DNA of 64,000 bases from Streptomyces xylophagus (GTDB taxonomy: Bacteria > Actinomycetota > Actinomycetes > Streptomycetales > Streptomycetaceae): NCBI RefSeq assembly GCF_000716435.1, contig NZ_JNWO01000006.1:62001-126000 (forward strand), read 5' to 3'. The notes below the pieces were generated by a model. The model saw only the letters and a list, made by a program, of their open reading frames with translations. It was not told where the DNA came from and did no database searches. How positions within the stretch are numbered: position 1 is the first letter of the stretch; every line of letters begins with the position of its first letter. This document shows positions 37,225-45,840 of the stretch, piece after piece. A program made the position numbers and the translations under genes.

Positions 37225-38910
37225 GTGACGCACGACCACGACCTGGAACTCCGCCCCACGGCCGCGCAGATCACCGCCGCCCTGAACCCGCCCCCCGGGC
37301 GCAACGGCGGCGACCTGGTCGTGGAGACCCTGGCCGGGCTCGGCGCGACGACCGTCTTCGGCCTGCCCGGCCAGCACGCGCTCGGCATGTTCGACGCGCT
37401 GCGCCGCTCCGACCTCCGGTACATCGGCCTGCGGGTGGAGAACAACGCCGGGTTCGCGGCGGACGCGTACGGCCGCATCACGGGCGAGGCGGCACCGCTG
37501 CTGCTGTCCACGGGCCCGGGCGCGCTGACCTCCCTGGCCGCACTCCAGGAGGCGCGCGCGGCCTCGGCCCCCGTCCTGGCGATCAGCAGCCAGATCCCGA
37601 CGGCGGGCCTGGGCGGCGGCAGGCACGGGTATTTGCATGAACTGCCCGACCAGTCCGCCTCGTTCAGGGGCGTGGTGAAGTCGGTCCACACGGTCCGTAC
37701 GCAGTCACAGATCCCGTCCGCGATCGCGGAGGCCTGGAAGTCGGCACTGACGGCTCCGCACGGCCCGGTGTGGGTGGAGATCCCGCAGGACGTACTGCTG
37801 GCCGAGACCCTGCTCCCCGTGGTGACAGCGGTGGACGCGACCCCGGAGGACCTGGTCCCGCGCCCCGAACTGACGGCGGTGGCAGCCGACTTGCTGTCAC
37901 GCGCGGCACGCCCGGCGATCATCGCGGGCGGGGGAGTGGTACGGGCGGACGCGTCGAAGAAGCTGCGGCAGCTGGCGGAGAAACTCCAGGCACCGGTGGT
38001 GACGACGCCGGGCGGCAAGGGGGCGTTCCCGTGGACGCACCCGCTGTCCTTGCAGTCCTGGCTGGAGGACCGTTATACGACGGACTTCCTGGAGGACGCG
38101 GACGTAGTACTGGTGGTGGGCTCGGGTCTGGGCGAACTCTCCTCGAACTACCACACGTTCGCCCCGCGCGGCCGGGTCATCCAGATCGAGGCGGACCTCG
38201 GCAAACTGGAGTCCAACCACCCGGCGTTGGGCATCCACGCGGACGCGTGGCACGCGGTGCAGGCGTTGTTGGAGACGGTGGGCGAGCGCACGGATCCGAC
38301 GGCGGAGGAGCGCGTACGGGATCTGCTGGCGCGGGTGCGGGAGCGTATCGACTCGCAGGAACTGACCCTGGAACAGGGCGTGTTGGAGTCGGTACGAAGG
38401 GCCCTGCCGGCCACCTCCCCTTCCTTCTGGGACATGACGATCCTCGCCTACTGGGCCTGGTCGGCCTTCGACGCGAAGGGCCCCAACCATCTCCACTCCG
38501 CCCAGGGCGCCGGCGGCCTGGGCTACGGCTTCCCGGCGGCACTCGGCGCGGCCGCGGCGGACCCGACGCGTCCGGTGCTGGCGGTGTCGGGGGACGGGGG
38601 TGCGCTGTACTCGATCGCGGAGTTGGCCACGGCCAAGCAGTACGACCTGAACGTCACCTGGCTCATCGTCGACGACGGCGGCTACGGCATCCTCCGCGAG
38701 TACATGACGGACGCGTTCGGCGAGGCGACGGCGACGGAACTGACCCGGCCGGACTATGTGGCGTTGGCGGAGTCGTTCGGGGTGCCGGGGGTGCGGACTT
38801 CGCCGGAGGCGCTGGAGGCGGACCTCGCGAAGGCGTTGGCGGAACCGGGGCCTTCCGTGGTCGTACTCCCGGCTGTGTTGCGGATGTTCGCGGCTACGCA
38901 TTTGGGGTGA
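37225..38910 (+). CDS. Thiamine-diphosphate enzyme, acetolactate-synthase-like
   Basis: A 561-residue ThDP-dependent enzyme with the standard three domains. The catalytic Glu is in RVENNAGFAADAYGR. The central domain has PVVTTPGGKGAFPW. The C-domain ThDP motif starts GDGGALYSIAELATA but closes with VDDGGYG where most members have NN. The GTG at 37225 follows GAGA. Its place beside agmatinase points to guanidino or amine catabolism, but the reaction is unknown. It does not look like housekeeping IlvB, which normally pairs with ilvN. Confidence 0.85.
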   Translation: MTHDHDLELRPTAAQITAALNPPPGRNGGDLVVETLAGLGATTVFGLPGQHALGMFDALRRSDLRYIGLRVENNAGFAADAYGRITGEAAPLLLSTGPGALTSLAALQEARAASAPVLAISSQIPTAGLGGGRHGYLHELPDQSASFRGVVKSVHTVRTQSQIPSAIAEAWKSALTAPHGPVWVEIPQDVLLAETLLPVVTAVDATPEDLVPRPELTAVAADLLSRAARPAIIAGGGVVRADASKKLRQLAEKLQAPVVTTPGGKGAFPWTHPLSLQSWLEDRYTTDFLEDADVVLVVGSGLGELSSNYHTFAPRGRVIQIEADLGKLESNHPALGIHADAWHAVQALLETVGERTDPTAEERVRDLLARVRERIDSQELTLEQGVLESVRRALPATSPSFWDMTILAYWAWSAFDAKGPNHLHSAQGAGGLGYGFPAALGAAAADPTRPVLAVSGDGGALYSIAELATAKQYDLNVTWLIVDDGGYGILREYMTDAFGEATATELTRPDYVALAESFGVPGVRTSPEALEADLAKALAEPGPSVVVLPAVLRMFAATHLG

Positions 38911-38923
38911 GGGTGCTACTCGA

Positions 38924-39199
38924 CTACGGGAGCACCTGCAGCGGTACCTCGGTCGGTGTCCTGGGCGCGATGACGTTTCGGTAGTGATGGTCGAAGGCGA
39001 GTACAACCGGCTCGGGCAGAGACCATGCCAGAACGGCGTTGACCGCGTCGGTCATCCCGATGGCGACGTGATCCGCGTACGTACGCATCAGACGTTCGGC
39101 TTTGCGCAGGAGCGGCCGGCCCACGGTCGCGAGTGTTCCTCGGGCGTACGTCTCTCCAAGAGGGCGAGCGCGCAGCACTTCGGCCTGGTCGCTGTCGTG
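38924..39199 (-). pseudogene. Decayed antitoxin/PIN-toxin remnant
   Basis: The minus-strand frame at 38924-39178 encodes a PIN-domain-like C-terminus (TDAVNAVLAW, LAFDHHYRNVIAP). Upstream, DQAEVLR in one frame and ALALLERRTPEE in another together resemble DQAEVLRTLALLEGRTPEQ of the intact protein at 45779-46153, so at least one frameshift separates them. An ATG here overlaps the stop of the ATP-binding gene. I read it as a broken toxin-antitoxin-like locus; a short functional protein is not excluded. Confidence 0.45.
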
Positions 39200-39206
39200 C
39201 CCGTGT

Positions 39207-39644
39207 TCATCGTTGCAGGGACAGCTCCGCCCACGTCGCCTTTCCGATGCCGTGCAGCCGGGGGCAGCATCCCCAGTGTTCCGCCAGGGCCTGCACGAGG
39301 GTGAGTCCCCGGCCCCCTTCGTCTTCGGGGGCTGCCTCTCGGGGCTTTGGTCGACGGTCGCTCGCGTCGGCCACCTCGACGCGCAGCCGTCCGTCGTACG
39401 TGGCGAAGCGCAGACCGATCTCGCGACCGGGCGGAGTCCGTGCGTGCCGGATGGAGTTGGTGACCAACTCCGAGAGCAACAGTTCGGCGGTGTCAGCGAC
39501 TTCGCCGGTGATCTTCCAGTCGATGAGCTGTAGACGAAGCAGCGCGCGGGCGAGGCCGGCGCTGCGCGGGTTGCGCGGGAGTTGCCACTGGGCCTCCCGC
39601 ATGTCGGGGCTTGCGGGCTGTGCGGGCGCGGTGTGGGCTGGCAT
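39207..39644 (-). CDS. ATP-binding (HATPase) anti-sigma-factor-like protein
   Basis: A 145-residue RsbW/SpoIIAB-type GHKL protein. The N-box is LLLSELVTNSIRHA, the G1 region is VEVADAS and the G2 box is EGGRGLTLV. Streptomycetes have dozens; partners are sigma or anti-anti-sigma factors, and none is adjacent. The ATG 39644 has GGAGG 6 bases ahead. A perfect palindrome lies 35 bases upstream, one of three shared with the divergent gntR. Confidence 0.88.
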   Translation of the reverse strand: MPAHTAPAQPASPDMREAQWQLPRNPRSAGLARALLRLQLIDWKITGEVADTAELLLSELVTNSIRHARTPPGREIGLRFATYDGRLRVEVADASDRRPKPREAAPEDEGGRGLTLVQALAEHWGCCPRLHGIGKATWAELSLQR

Positions 39645-39678
39645 GAAGACCTCCACGGCAGGCTGCTGACCGGTCCAT

Positions 39679-39690
39679 ATCTCTAGAGAT
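39679..39690. promoter_or_regulatory. GntR operator-like palindrome 1
   Basis: ATCTCTAGAGAT, a perfect 12-base palindrome, 35 bases upstream of the ATP-binding protein start. Confidence 0.7.
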
Positions 39691-39736
39691 GTGAGCCGCG
39701 TCCAGTGAAGCTGCTTGCCCGTGGGCGCGTCAATAG

Positions 39737-39748
39737 ATCTCTAGAGAT
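39737..39748. promoter_or_regulatory. GntR operator-like palindrome 2
   Basis: An exact second copy of ATCTCTAGAGAT, in the middle of the divergent region. Confidence 0.7.
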
Positions 39749-39810
39749 GTGCGAAATTGCTCGCCGGGGATCGATGGCCAGCTGTCAGGGTGTGGTGCCT
39801 GGTGCCTAGG

Positions 39811-39822
39811 ATGTCTAGAGAT
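39811..39822. promoter_or_regulatory. GntR operator-like palindrome 3
   Basis: ATGTCTAGAGAT, one mismatch to the other two, ending 3 bases before the GGAGGAG ribosome site of gntR; occupancy would block transcription or early elongation. Confidence 0.7.
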
Positions 39823-39841
39823 GATCGGAGGAGAGGCCTGG

Positions 39842-40603
39842 ATGAGCGGCGGGGACACAGGGCGTCAGCCGAAGTACCAGCGCATCGCGGCGCAGCTGCG
39901 GGCGGCCATCGGGGCCGGTGAGTACGGGCCCGGTGAGCGGCTTCCCGGTGAGAACGACCTCATGGCCGAGCATGGCGTCGCGCGTATGACCGCCCGGCAG
40001 GCTCTCGGAGTGCTGCAGGCGGAGGGGCTCGTCGAGGCGCGCAAGGGCGCCGGGGTGTTCGTCCGGGACTTCAAGCCGATCCGGCGGCGAGGGCTCGAAC
40101 GCCTCGCGCACGCGCAGTGGGGCGAGGGGCGTTCCATTTGGGCGACCGATGCCGGGGACCGTGAACTCGTCGTGGACTCGGTGGAGGTGGGCGAGGAGGA
40201 CGCCCCGGCCGCGATCGCGGGTGTGCTGGGCCTGAGTGACGATCGATCACGAGTCTGCGTGCGCCGTCGCCGGTACGTTCTCGACGGCAAGCCGGTGCTT
40301 CTGGCCACCTCGTTCCTCGCGGCCGACCTGGCGTCGGGCACGCCGATCGCTCGACCGGACACCGGCCCCGGCGGCATCTACGCGAGGCTGGAGGAACTTG
40401 GGCGCAAGCCGGTCCACTTCCGGGAAGAGGTCCGTTCCCGTATGCCGAGCGGCGACGAGGCCGGGCGACTGGCGTTGTCGGCGGGCGTGCCGGTCATGTT
40501 GATCGCGCGAACTGCCTTTGACGCTGCGGGAGTTGCCGTAGAGGTGAACAACATGGTGCTGGACGCGGCGTCATACATCCTGGAGTACGACTTCGAGGGT
40601 TGA
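39842..40603 (+). CDS. GntR/HutC-family regulator
   Basis: A 253-residue regulator. The N-terminal wHTH is YQRIAAQLRAAIGAGEYGPGERLPGENDLM with TARQALGVLQAEGLVEARKGAGVFV; the C-terminal UTRA effector domain spans about residues 95-245. The start ATG 39842 follows GGAGGAGAGG. Three TCTAGAGAT palindromes in the 197-base divergent gap, one adjoining its own ribosome site, suggest autoregulation and control of the ATP-binding gene. Confidence 0.9.
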   Translation: MSGGDTGRQPKYQRIAAQLRAAIGAGEYGPGERLPGENDLMAEHGVARMTARQALGVLQAEGLVEARKGAGVFVRDFKPIRRRGLERLAHAQWGEGRSIWATDAGDRELVVDSVEVGEEDAPAAIAGVLGLSDDRSRVCVRRRRYVLDGKPVLLATSFLAADLASGTPIARPDTGPGGIYARLEELGRKPVHFREEVRSRMPSGDEAGRLALSAGVPVMLIARTAFDAAGVAVEVNNMVLDAASYILEYDFEG

Positions 40604-41049
40604 GCGTGCTTCACGCGGGTGAGCGGTGTTCAAGTCCCGCGTCAGGGCTGAGGGTAGTGGCCTTCTGGTCGGCGCAGTCTTGGACGATGCGCTCAAGCGG
40701 CACGTCTGGAAGTTCTCGGCCTCGTCGGGCGTGAGTGGCGGTTGTCGCTCTTGGGAGTATGGCATCCGCACCATGAGCCCGACATGGGAGATCAGGACCA
40801 CGTGTCGGCTCTCGACGGTCGACGTTTCGGATGTCGTGTCGTATGTGTTCCCATTCCTCGCGACGTGAGGCTTTGGGTGGCACGGGGGCGCTTCAATGAC
40901 TTCCCTCTGATCCGCATGGTCGATCCTCTTGATGATATCCGACCGGTTATCGACCGGAAATGCGCAAGAAGGGAGGGTGGCGTAACAAGTTGGCAACACG
41001 GGCAGAGGTTGTGGCGGGATCGATGACGCTTTTCGGGCAGCATGGATGC
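40604..41049. other. Gene-poor region with a GC drop
   Basis: About 446 bases. Open frames exist on both strands (for instance minus 40571-40999), but none has codon bias or a domain that I recognise. GC content falls clearly from about 40.7 kb onward, toward the pentapeptide-repeat gene, consistent with acquired DNA. Confidence 0.45.
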
Positions 41050-42126
41050 ATGAATAAACGGGTGCCGAAAATGATCCTCTCGACCTTTGGTGCCGGACTG
41101 TTTCTCCTGCTTGTATGGAAGGGACCTTGGTGGGCTGATTCAGGGCACATGGGGCCCGGATTGAGTCCGGGTGTGGCAGCGGTAGTTACTGGATTTCGAA
41201 CGGTGATTGTGGCTGTAGGGGCGGGAGTGGTAGCGGCGATTGGCCTGTACTACACCGATCGAAATTTTCGTCACAGTCGCGACATTCTCACGCACGTGCG
41301 AGAAAAAGATAGTGAGCAGGCGGAGCTCACGCGTGAAGGCCAAGTGATTGATAGATACAGTTCCGCCATAAAGATGCTTTCGGCTGATCCAACAACGGAG
41401 AAGCTGGGCGGGATTTATGCGCTTGAGCGAATTATGCACGACTCGCCCAAATATCACTCGACGATCGTTGAGGTGTTGGTGGCATTTATCCGCGCCAACG
41501 CGCAAACGGGTAACGTGGTGCAGGAAGGGGAAATCGACGAACGGATGCCGGATCACCTGAGTGCCGCGGCAACGGTCCTTGGGCGCCGTCCTGATCGGGA
41601 TGAGCCGTTTCGGATTGACCTGAGGAGGGCGTATCTTCGCGGTGTCGATTTGAAAGGAGCCAAGCTTAGGCGTTGTCGATTGGGCAACTCGGCGCTTGAA
41701 AAAGCGGATATGCGAGGGATTGACTTAAGTGGGGGATGGCTCGGTGGTGCCAGCCTAAAGGGTGCCTATATGAGTTCTGCCTGCCTGGAATCTGCTGTGC
41801 TCACAAAAGTTGACTTGACTGAAGTGGACCTGAGTAAGGGTTCATTGCCGCGGGCCGATTTGCGTAACTCCATTTTGCGAAACGCAGTGCTGAAGACGGC
41901 GAATTTGGTCAATGCTGATTTGCGGGATGCGGATCTCACTGGCGCAAATCTGGAGTTGGCGGACCTCTCTGGAGCCGATCTGCGAGGCGCCAAATTTGAT
42001 GGGGCGATCTTGGATAGAGCTACGATTGCAGGAGCGCGGCTAAGTCCATGCTACGGACTCACCATGGCTCAATTGACGTCTACCAAGGGATTCGACAGGG
42101 CAGAAACCCCGGATAATCTAGAATGA
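41050..42126 (+). CDS. Pentapeptide-repeat membrane protein, low GC, with TTA codon
   Basis: A 358-residue protein. Two N-terminal membrane helices (about residues 8-25 and 40-64), a charged segment, then a helical domain containing KLGGIYALERIMHDSPKYHS, which is common in streptomycete pentapeptide-repeat proteins. From about 195 to 340 are A(D/N)LxxADL-type repeats forming a right-handed beta-helix (LVNADLRDADLTGANLELAD). Codon use is AT-richer than its neighbours. In-frame TTA at 41725-41727 implies bldA dependence. Function unknown. Start uncertain (41023 and 40960 also in frame). Confidence 0.85.
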   Translation: MNKRVPKMILSTFGAGLFLLLVWKGPWWADSGHMGPGLSPGVAAVVTGFRTVIVAVGAGVVAAIGLYYTDRNFRHSRDILTHVREKDSEQAELTREGQVIDRYSSAIKMLSADPTTEKLGGIYALERIMHDSPKYHSTIVEVLVAFIRANAQTGNVVQEGEIDERMPDHLSAAATVLGRRPDRDEPFRIDLRRAYLRGVDLKGAKLRRCRLGNSALEKADMRGIDLSGGWLGGASLKGAYMSSACLESAVLTKVDLTEVDLSKGSLPRADLRNSILRNAVLKTANLVNADLRDADLTGANLELADLSGADLRGAKFDGAILDRATIAGARLSPCYGLTMAQLTSTKGFDRAETPDNLE

Positions 42127-42130
42127 GATG

Positions 42131-42250
42131 CCATGGGGTCCGGTGGGTCTACGTAGTTCCACTGCCTGAGGATTGAGAGCTTTCCGATGTACGGGGTGCT
42201 GCCGTCGGCGACCTTGTCGTCGGGCTCCAGGCCGGCGAAGCCGTCGCCGC
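42131..42250 (-). pseudogene. Fragment of an endonuclease I gene
   Basis: About 40 codons read GDGFAGLEPDDKVADGS then PYIGKLSILRQWNYVDPPDP. They align with the C-terminal part of the intact nuclease encoded at 48544-49347 (GFADLEPNEKVGNGSNPYMG). Neither the catalytic region nor the C-terminus is present. The DNA is also visibly similar to 48650-48760 and has the same orientation. Confidence 0.75.
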
Positions 42251-42283
42251 CTGACCTGGAACCGCCCCGGGGGGCTGTCGACC

Positions 42284-43066
42284 TCACATCCGCGGATCCG
42301 GCGTCAGTAGCGCGAACACCGCTCCGAACGGGTCCCCGAGCCACGCCATCCGGCCGACCTCCGGTACGTCCGTCGCCGCCATCAGTACGGAACCGCCGTT
42401 GGACCGCGCCGCCTCGATCGTGGCGTCGACGTCCGTCGAGTGGAAGTACGGTACCCAGCGCGGGAGTTCGCCCGCGCCGTCGCCCAGCGGTGCGACCCCG
42501 CCGAAGGAGGCGTCCTGCTGGTCCCCTTCGGCGGTGCTCAATACCCGGTACGTCATACCGGGTGCCTGCATCTCCTGGCTGCGCCAGCCGAACAGGGCCT
42601 GGTAGAAGGCGATGTCCGCCTCCGGGCCTGGGGCGTGCAGTTCCGCCCAGAGCAGGGCGTTCGGGGCGGAGGTGAGTTCCAAGCCCGCGGTCCTGCCGGG
42701 CTGCCAGAGCGCGAACTGGGCGCCCTGCGGATCGGTGGCCTGGGCCAGCATGCCCTCGCCCATGACGTCCATGGGCTCCAGGCGGACGGTTCCGCCGCCG
42801 GCCGTGACGGCCTGGACGGTGGCCGTGATGTCGTCGGTCTTGAAGTGGATCATCCAGGCGGAGTCCGCCCCTTCCTCGGTGAGCGGCCCGAGGGCGGCGA
42901 CGGTCTTCCCGTCCACCTGGAAGAACCCGTATCCGCCCGTGTCAGGACCGGCGGAGACGAACCGCCAGGCGAAGACGGCGCCGTAGAACGCGGCTGCCGC
43001 CTCGGTGTCGGGGCTGCCGAGGTCGAGCCAGTTGGGCGATCCGGTGGTGAAGTCGGTGCCGAGCAT
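42284..43066 (-). CDS. VOC-family protein (two glyoxalase-like domains)
   Basis: A 260-residue protein made of two vicinal-oxygen-chelate modules: WLDLGSPDTEAAAAFYGAVFAW starts the first and WAELHAPGPEADIAFYQALFGW the second. It resembles the Cfp30B-like group often linked to antibiotic or stress resistance in actinomycetes; ligand unknown. The ATG 43066 follows GGAGG. A regulator gene lies upstream on the same strand but 160 bases away. Confidence 0.9.
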   Translation of the reverse strand: MLGTDFTTGSPNWLDLGSPDTEAAAAFYGAVFAWRFVSAGPDTGGYGFFQVDGKTVAALGPLTEEGADSAWMIHFKTDDITATVQAVTAGGGTVRLEPMDVMGEGMLAQATDPQGAQFALWQPGRTAGLELTSAPNALLWAELHAPGPEADIAFYQALFGWRSQEMQAPGMTYRVLSTAEGDQQDASFGGVAPLGDGAGELPRWVPYFHSTDVDATIEAARSNGGSVLMAATDVPEVGRMAWLGDPFGAVFALLTPDPRM

Positions 43067-43226
43067 GAAGTCCTCCTGCTGGACTGCTGGGACGGGGTGG
43101 ACCGGGTGGAGCCGATCGGGGGCCACGATGCCGCCCCGTCCGCCGCCGTCCGCGTACGAGCACCGGCAGGACTCCGGTTTCCACCGAACGGCCGAACGGC
43201 CGGATGCCTGCGCCACCTGCCGCGGC

Positions 43227-44213
43227 TCAGGGCACGGAGGGGACCGGCCGGCCCGCCCCGCGCAGCAGTGCCGCCCCGAGCGGGGTGAGCGTGTGCAGGA
43301 CGCTCGTGCCGAACCGGAGGCTGCTGATCAGCCCCGCGTCCCGCAGGGCCGTGATGTGCTGGCTGACGGTGGGTGCCGACACCCCTGCCAGCCGGGCGAG
43401 TTCGCCGGTGGTTGCGCCGGGTGAGATGCCCCGCAGCACCTGTGCCCGGGTCCGGCCGAGCAGCACGCCGAGGGGTTGGCCGACGGCGGTCGGCCGCGCC
43501 TCGCGCAGCACGGGGTAGACCAGTACGGGCGGCAGCGACGAGTCGGCCAGCGCGATCGGCGGGCCCCAGCAGAAGTACGACGGGACGAGGGTCAGCCCGC
43601 GCCCGTCGAGTCTCAGGTCGCGCTCGTCCGCCGGATAGTGCACATGGAGCACCGGCGCCTCCCAGCGCATCTGCGGGCCCAGCCCGCCGAGCAGTCCGTC
43701 CACGCCGCCGGCCAGCAGGGCCCGCCCCCGGACCGACCGGTCGGCCTCCACCCGGGCCAGCGCCCGGTCCCGGTAGGGCGCGACGGCGACGTCGTAGTAC
43801 CGCCGCAGGGAATCCGCCAGGTCCTGACGTGTCTCGCGTTCCACGAGCCGCGGTGCCCACGACGGTGCGCCGACCGACGTGAAGCGCGCCACCTCCTGGC
43901 GCACCCGCTCGGCGGGGGTGTTCACCAGCGCCGCGAGTCCGGCCGTGAGGCCCCCGGTGCCTTCCGCCGGGGTCAGGAAGTCCGGGAAGTACGCCGTTCT
44001 CGGGAAGAGCGGCAGCAGGAAGTGCCGTAGGACCCCCTCCAGCCCGTGGTCCGTCAGGCGCGGGCGGGTCGTCCGGTACCACTCCGCGTGGGCGCTGCGT
44101 CCCTGCTGGGTCTGCAGCCGGTGCAGGCTCAGGGCGATCTCCCAGAGCGGATCCGGCTCGGACGCCAGCCGGGTGCGGACCAGGTCGGCCTCGGTGAAAT
44201 GGATGCGCAGCAT
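43227..44213 (-). CDS. ArsR-type regulator with DUF5937-like N-domain
   Basis: A 328-residue regulator. About 240 N-terminal residues form the DUF5937-like module (MLRIHFTEADLVRTRLASEPDPLWE is the usual opening). The C-terminal winged helix is typical of ArsR proteins (TTGELARLAGVSAPTVSQHITALRDAGLI). No metal-binding Cys pair is evident. It may control the VOC gene downstream or the divergent secreted-protein gene. Confidence 0.88.
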   Translation of the reverse strand: MLRIHFTEADLVRTRLASEPDPLWEIALSLHRLQTQQGRSAHAEWYRTTRPRLTDHGLEGVLRHFLLPLFPRTAYFPDFLTPAEGTGGLTAGLAALVNTPAERVRQEVARFTSVGAPSWAPRLVERETRQDLADSLRRYYDVAVAPYRDRALARVEADRSVRGRALLAGGVDGLLGGLGPQMRWEAPVLHVHYPADERDLRLDGRGLTLVPSYFCWGPPIALADSSLPPVLVYPVLREARPTAVGQPLGVLLGRTRAQVLRGISPGATTGELARLAGVSAPTVSQHITALRDAGLISSLRFGTSVLHTLTPLGAALLRGAGRPVPSVP

Positions 44214-44453
44214 GACGGTCCCCCCGTCCGGCCGGTGTGGCCGCGCGAGTCATCATGGCCGCCGCCGGGCGCGGCTGACAACACCTGCAACAGGCGTTAT
44301 TCGGACATGAGTTCATCCGTCCGGGGCCGCCGGGCTCGCCGGTTTCCACCGCTGACCTGTGCTTTTCGGTCGTGGCCGCAAAGCATGGGAAATCGGTCGG
44401 GCCGCTGCCAGTGTTGCTCGGGTCGTTCCGAGACCGACAGAAAGGCAGATGTC

Positions 44454-44906
44454 ATGTATATGACCTTACGGTCCAGATGGGCCCGGTCGCGAAGGGCGTT
44501 CGCCGCGACCGCAGGAGTGGCCGCGGCTCTCGCCGTCGGCGGAGTCCTCACGGCGTCCCCGGCATCGGCCGGCACGAACTGCGCCGGCGGCTACCACTGT
44601 GTGTTCTGGTCCAGCTACAGCAGCGCGAGGCACTCGTACTTCAACAGCGACAGCAACTTCACGAACGACACCTTCAACGACACGACGTACGGCACCGCCG
44701 GCTCGGGCACGACCGTCAACGACAACGCCTGGTCCGCCAGCAACTCCAGCACCGGCGGCTACTACTCCAGGTACTACCTTGACATCAACTACGGCGGCGG
44801 CATGCTCTTCTGCGTCCAGCCGGGCAGCCAGGTCTATGAGCTGTCGGCCGCGCTGTCGGCCAGCTCCCTCTCGCTGACCACGTCGAACCCGGGCGGCTGT
44901 TACTGA
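44454..44906 (+). CDS. Secreted peptidase-inhibitor I36-like protein
   Basis: A 150-residue exported protein. The signal peptide is RRAFAATAGVAAALAVGG with an ASA-G cleavage site at about 39. The mature part has four Cys and begins NCAGGYHCVFW; VNDNAWSASNSS and the Ser/Asn/Tyr-rich body resemble Streptomyces metalloprotease-inhibitor (I36) or crystallin-like secreted proteins. Target unknown. ATG 44454 follows AAAGG; ATG 44460 is an alternative. Confidence 0.7.
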   Translation: MYMTLRSRWARSRRAFAATAGVAAALAVGGVLTASPASAGTNCAGGYHCVFWSSYSSARHSYFNSDSNFTNDTFNDTTYGTAGSGTTVNDNAWSASNSSTGGYYSRYYLDINYGGGMLFCVQPGSQVYELSAALSASSLSLTTSNPGGCY

Positions 44907-44970
44907 TCCGCGCCGCGTCATGGATCCGGCGGTCCGCCGCCGGATCCACCCCACCGGGAGGAGGAGCACG

Positions 44971-45840
44971 TTGGTAACCCGCAAGATCGCCGTCATCGCG
45001 ACCGCCGTGGCCGTCGTCGCCTGTGCCGCCTGGGTGTTCGTCGGCCGCTCCGGTCCGTCCGCGCCCGCCGCCGGGCGATCGCAGCCGGACATCGCCCGTC
45101 TCAGCGCCGCCCTGCCCTTCTACGCGCTCCTGCACGCGCCCAGCGAACGGCAGTGGCGGATCGCCGAGGCGGAACGCCGACTTGCCATCACGTGCATGGC
45201 CGCCCACGGCTTCCGGTACACGCCGGCCGCCGTCCCGCGGCCGAGCGCGGCCACCGCCGACCACCCGCTGCCGTTCGGCCTGGAGTCGCTCACCGCCGAC
45301 ACCGCCGCCCCCGCGCCGGCCGCGTCGGAACGCCAGGAGAGCAAGGCGTTCCTCGCCGCGCTCTACGGTCCCGCCGACCGGCGTATCTCCGCCAAGGGCA
45401 AGTCCATCAAGGTGTCCTGGCCGGCCGAGGGCTGCCAGGCCGAGGCGGAGAAGCGCCTGCTGGGCTCCGAGCGCCCGCGTTGGCTCCAGGTGCGCATCGA
45501 ACTCGGCGAGGGCGAACAACAGGCCCGCGAGAACCTCGACAAGGACCCGTCCTTCCGTACGGCCAACGCCCGCTGGGCGCGCTGCGCACTGGCCGCCGGC
45601 GTCGAGTCGGACGACCCCGTCCACCTCCTGAACAGCCTCCCCCGCGACACCGACTTCGCCACCAGTCCCGTCGCCAAGGCGGACGTCCGCTGCAAGTCCG
45701 ACACCGGCTATCTGCGCACGGCCTATACCCGGCTGGCTGTCGTCCAGCAGGCCTGGATCGACGCGCATCCGGCGGTTCTTACGAGCTGGCGGTCCCTGAT
45801 GCAGCGTCAGGATGGGCTTGCGAGGGGGGTATTGGGGTGA
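44971..45840 (+). CDS. Membrane-anchored hypothetical protein
   Basis: A 289-residue protein with one N-terminal membrane helix (IAVIATAVAVVACAAWVFV) and an extracytoplasmic domain with about four Cys (ITCMAAHGF, EGCQAEAE, ARCALAAG, VRCKSD) that could pair. No family recognised. TTG 44971 is preceded by GGAGGAGG, a strong site that decides the start. Its 3' end overlaps the convergent small gene by 62 bases. Confidence 0.7.
   Translation: MVTRKIAVIATAVAVVACAAWVFVGRSGPSAPAAGRSQPDIARLSAALPFYALLHAPSERQWRIAEAERRLAITCMAAHGFRYTPAAVPRPSAATADHPLPFGLESLTADTAAPAPAASERQESKAFLAALYGPADRRISAKGKSIKVSWPAEGCQAEAEKRLLGSERPRWLQVRIELGEGEQQARENLDKDPSFRTANARWARCALAAGVESDDPVHLLNSLPRDTDFATSPVAKADVRCKSDTGYLRTAYTRLAVVQQAWIDAHPAVLTSWRSLMQRQDGLARGVLG

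Noticed and set aside
37225..38910. Housekeeping acetolactate synthase (ilvB)
   Set aside because: No ilvN or ilvC beside it and the ThDP NN motif is altered; the agmatinase context suggests another role.
40571..40999. 142-codon minus-strand frame
   Set aside because: Overlaps the 3' end of gntR; no family or ribosome site recognised, so not called.
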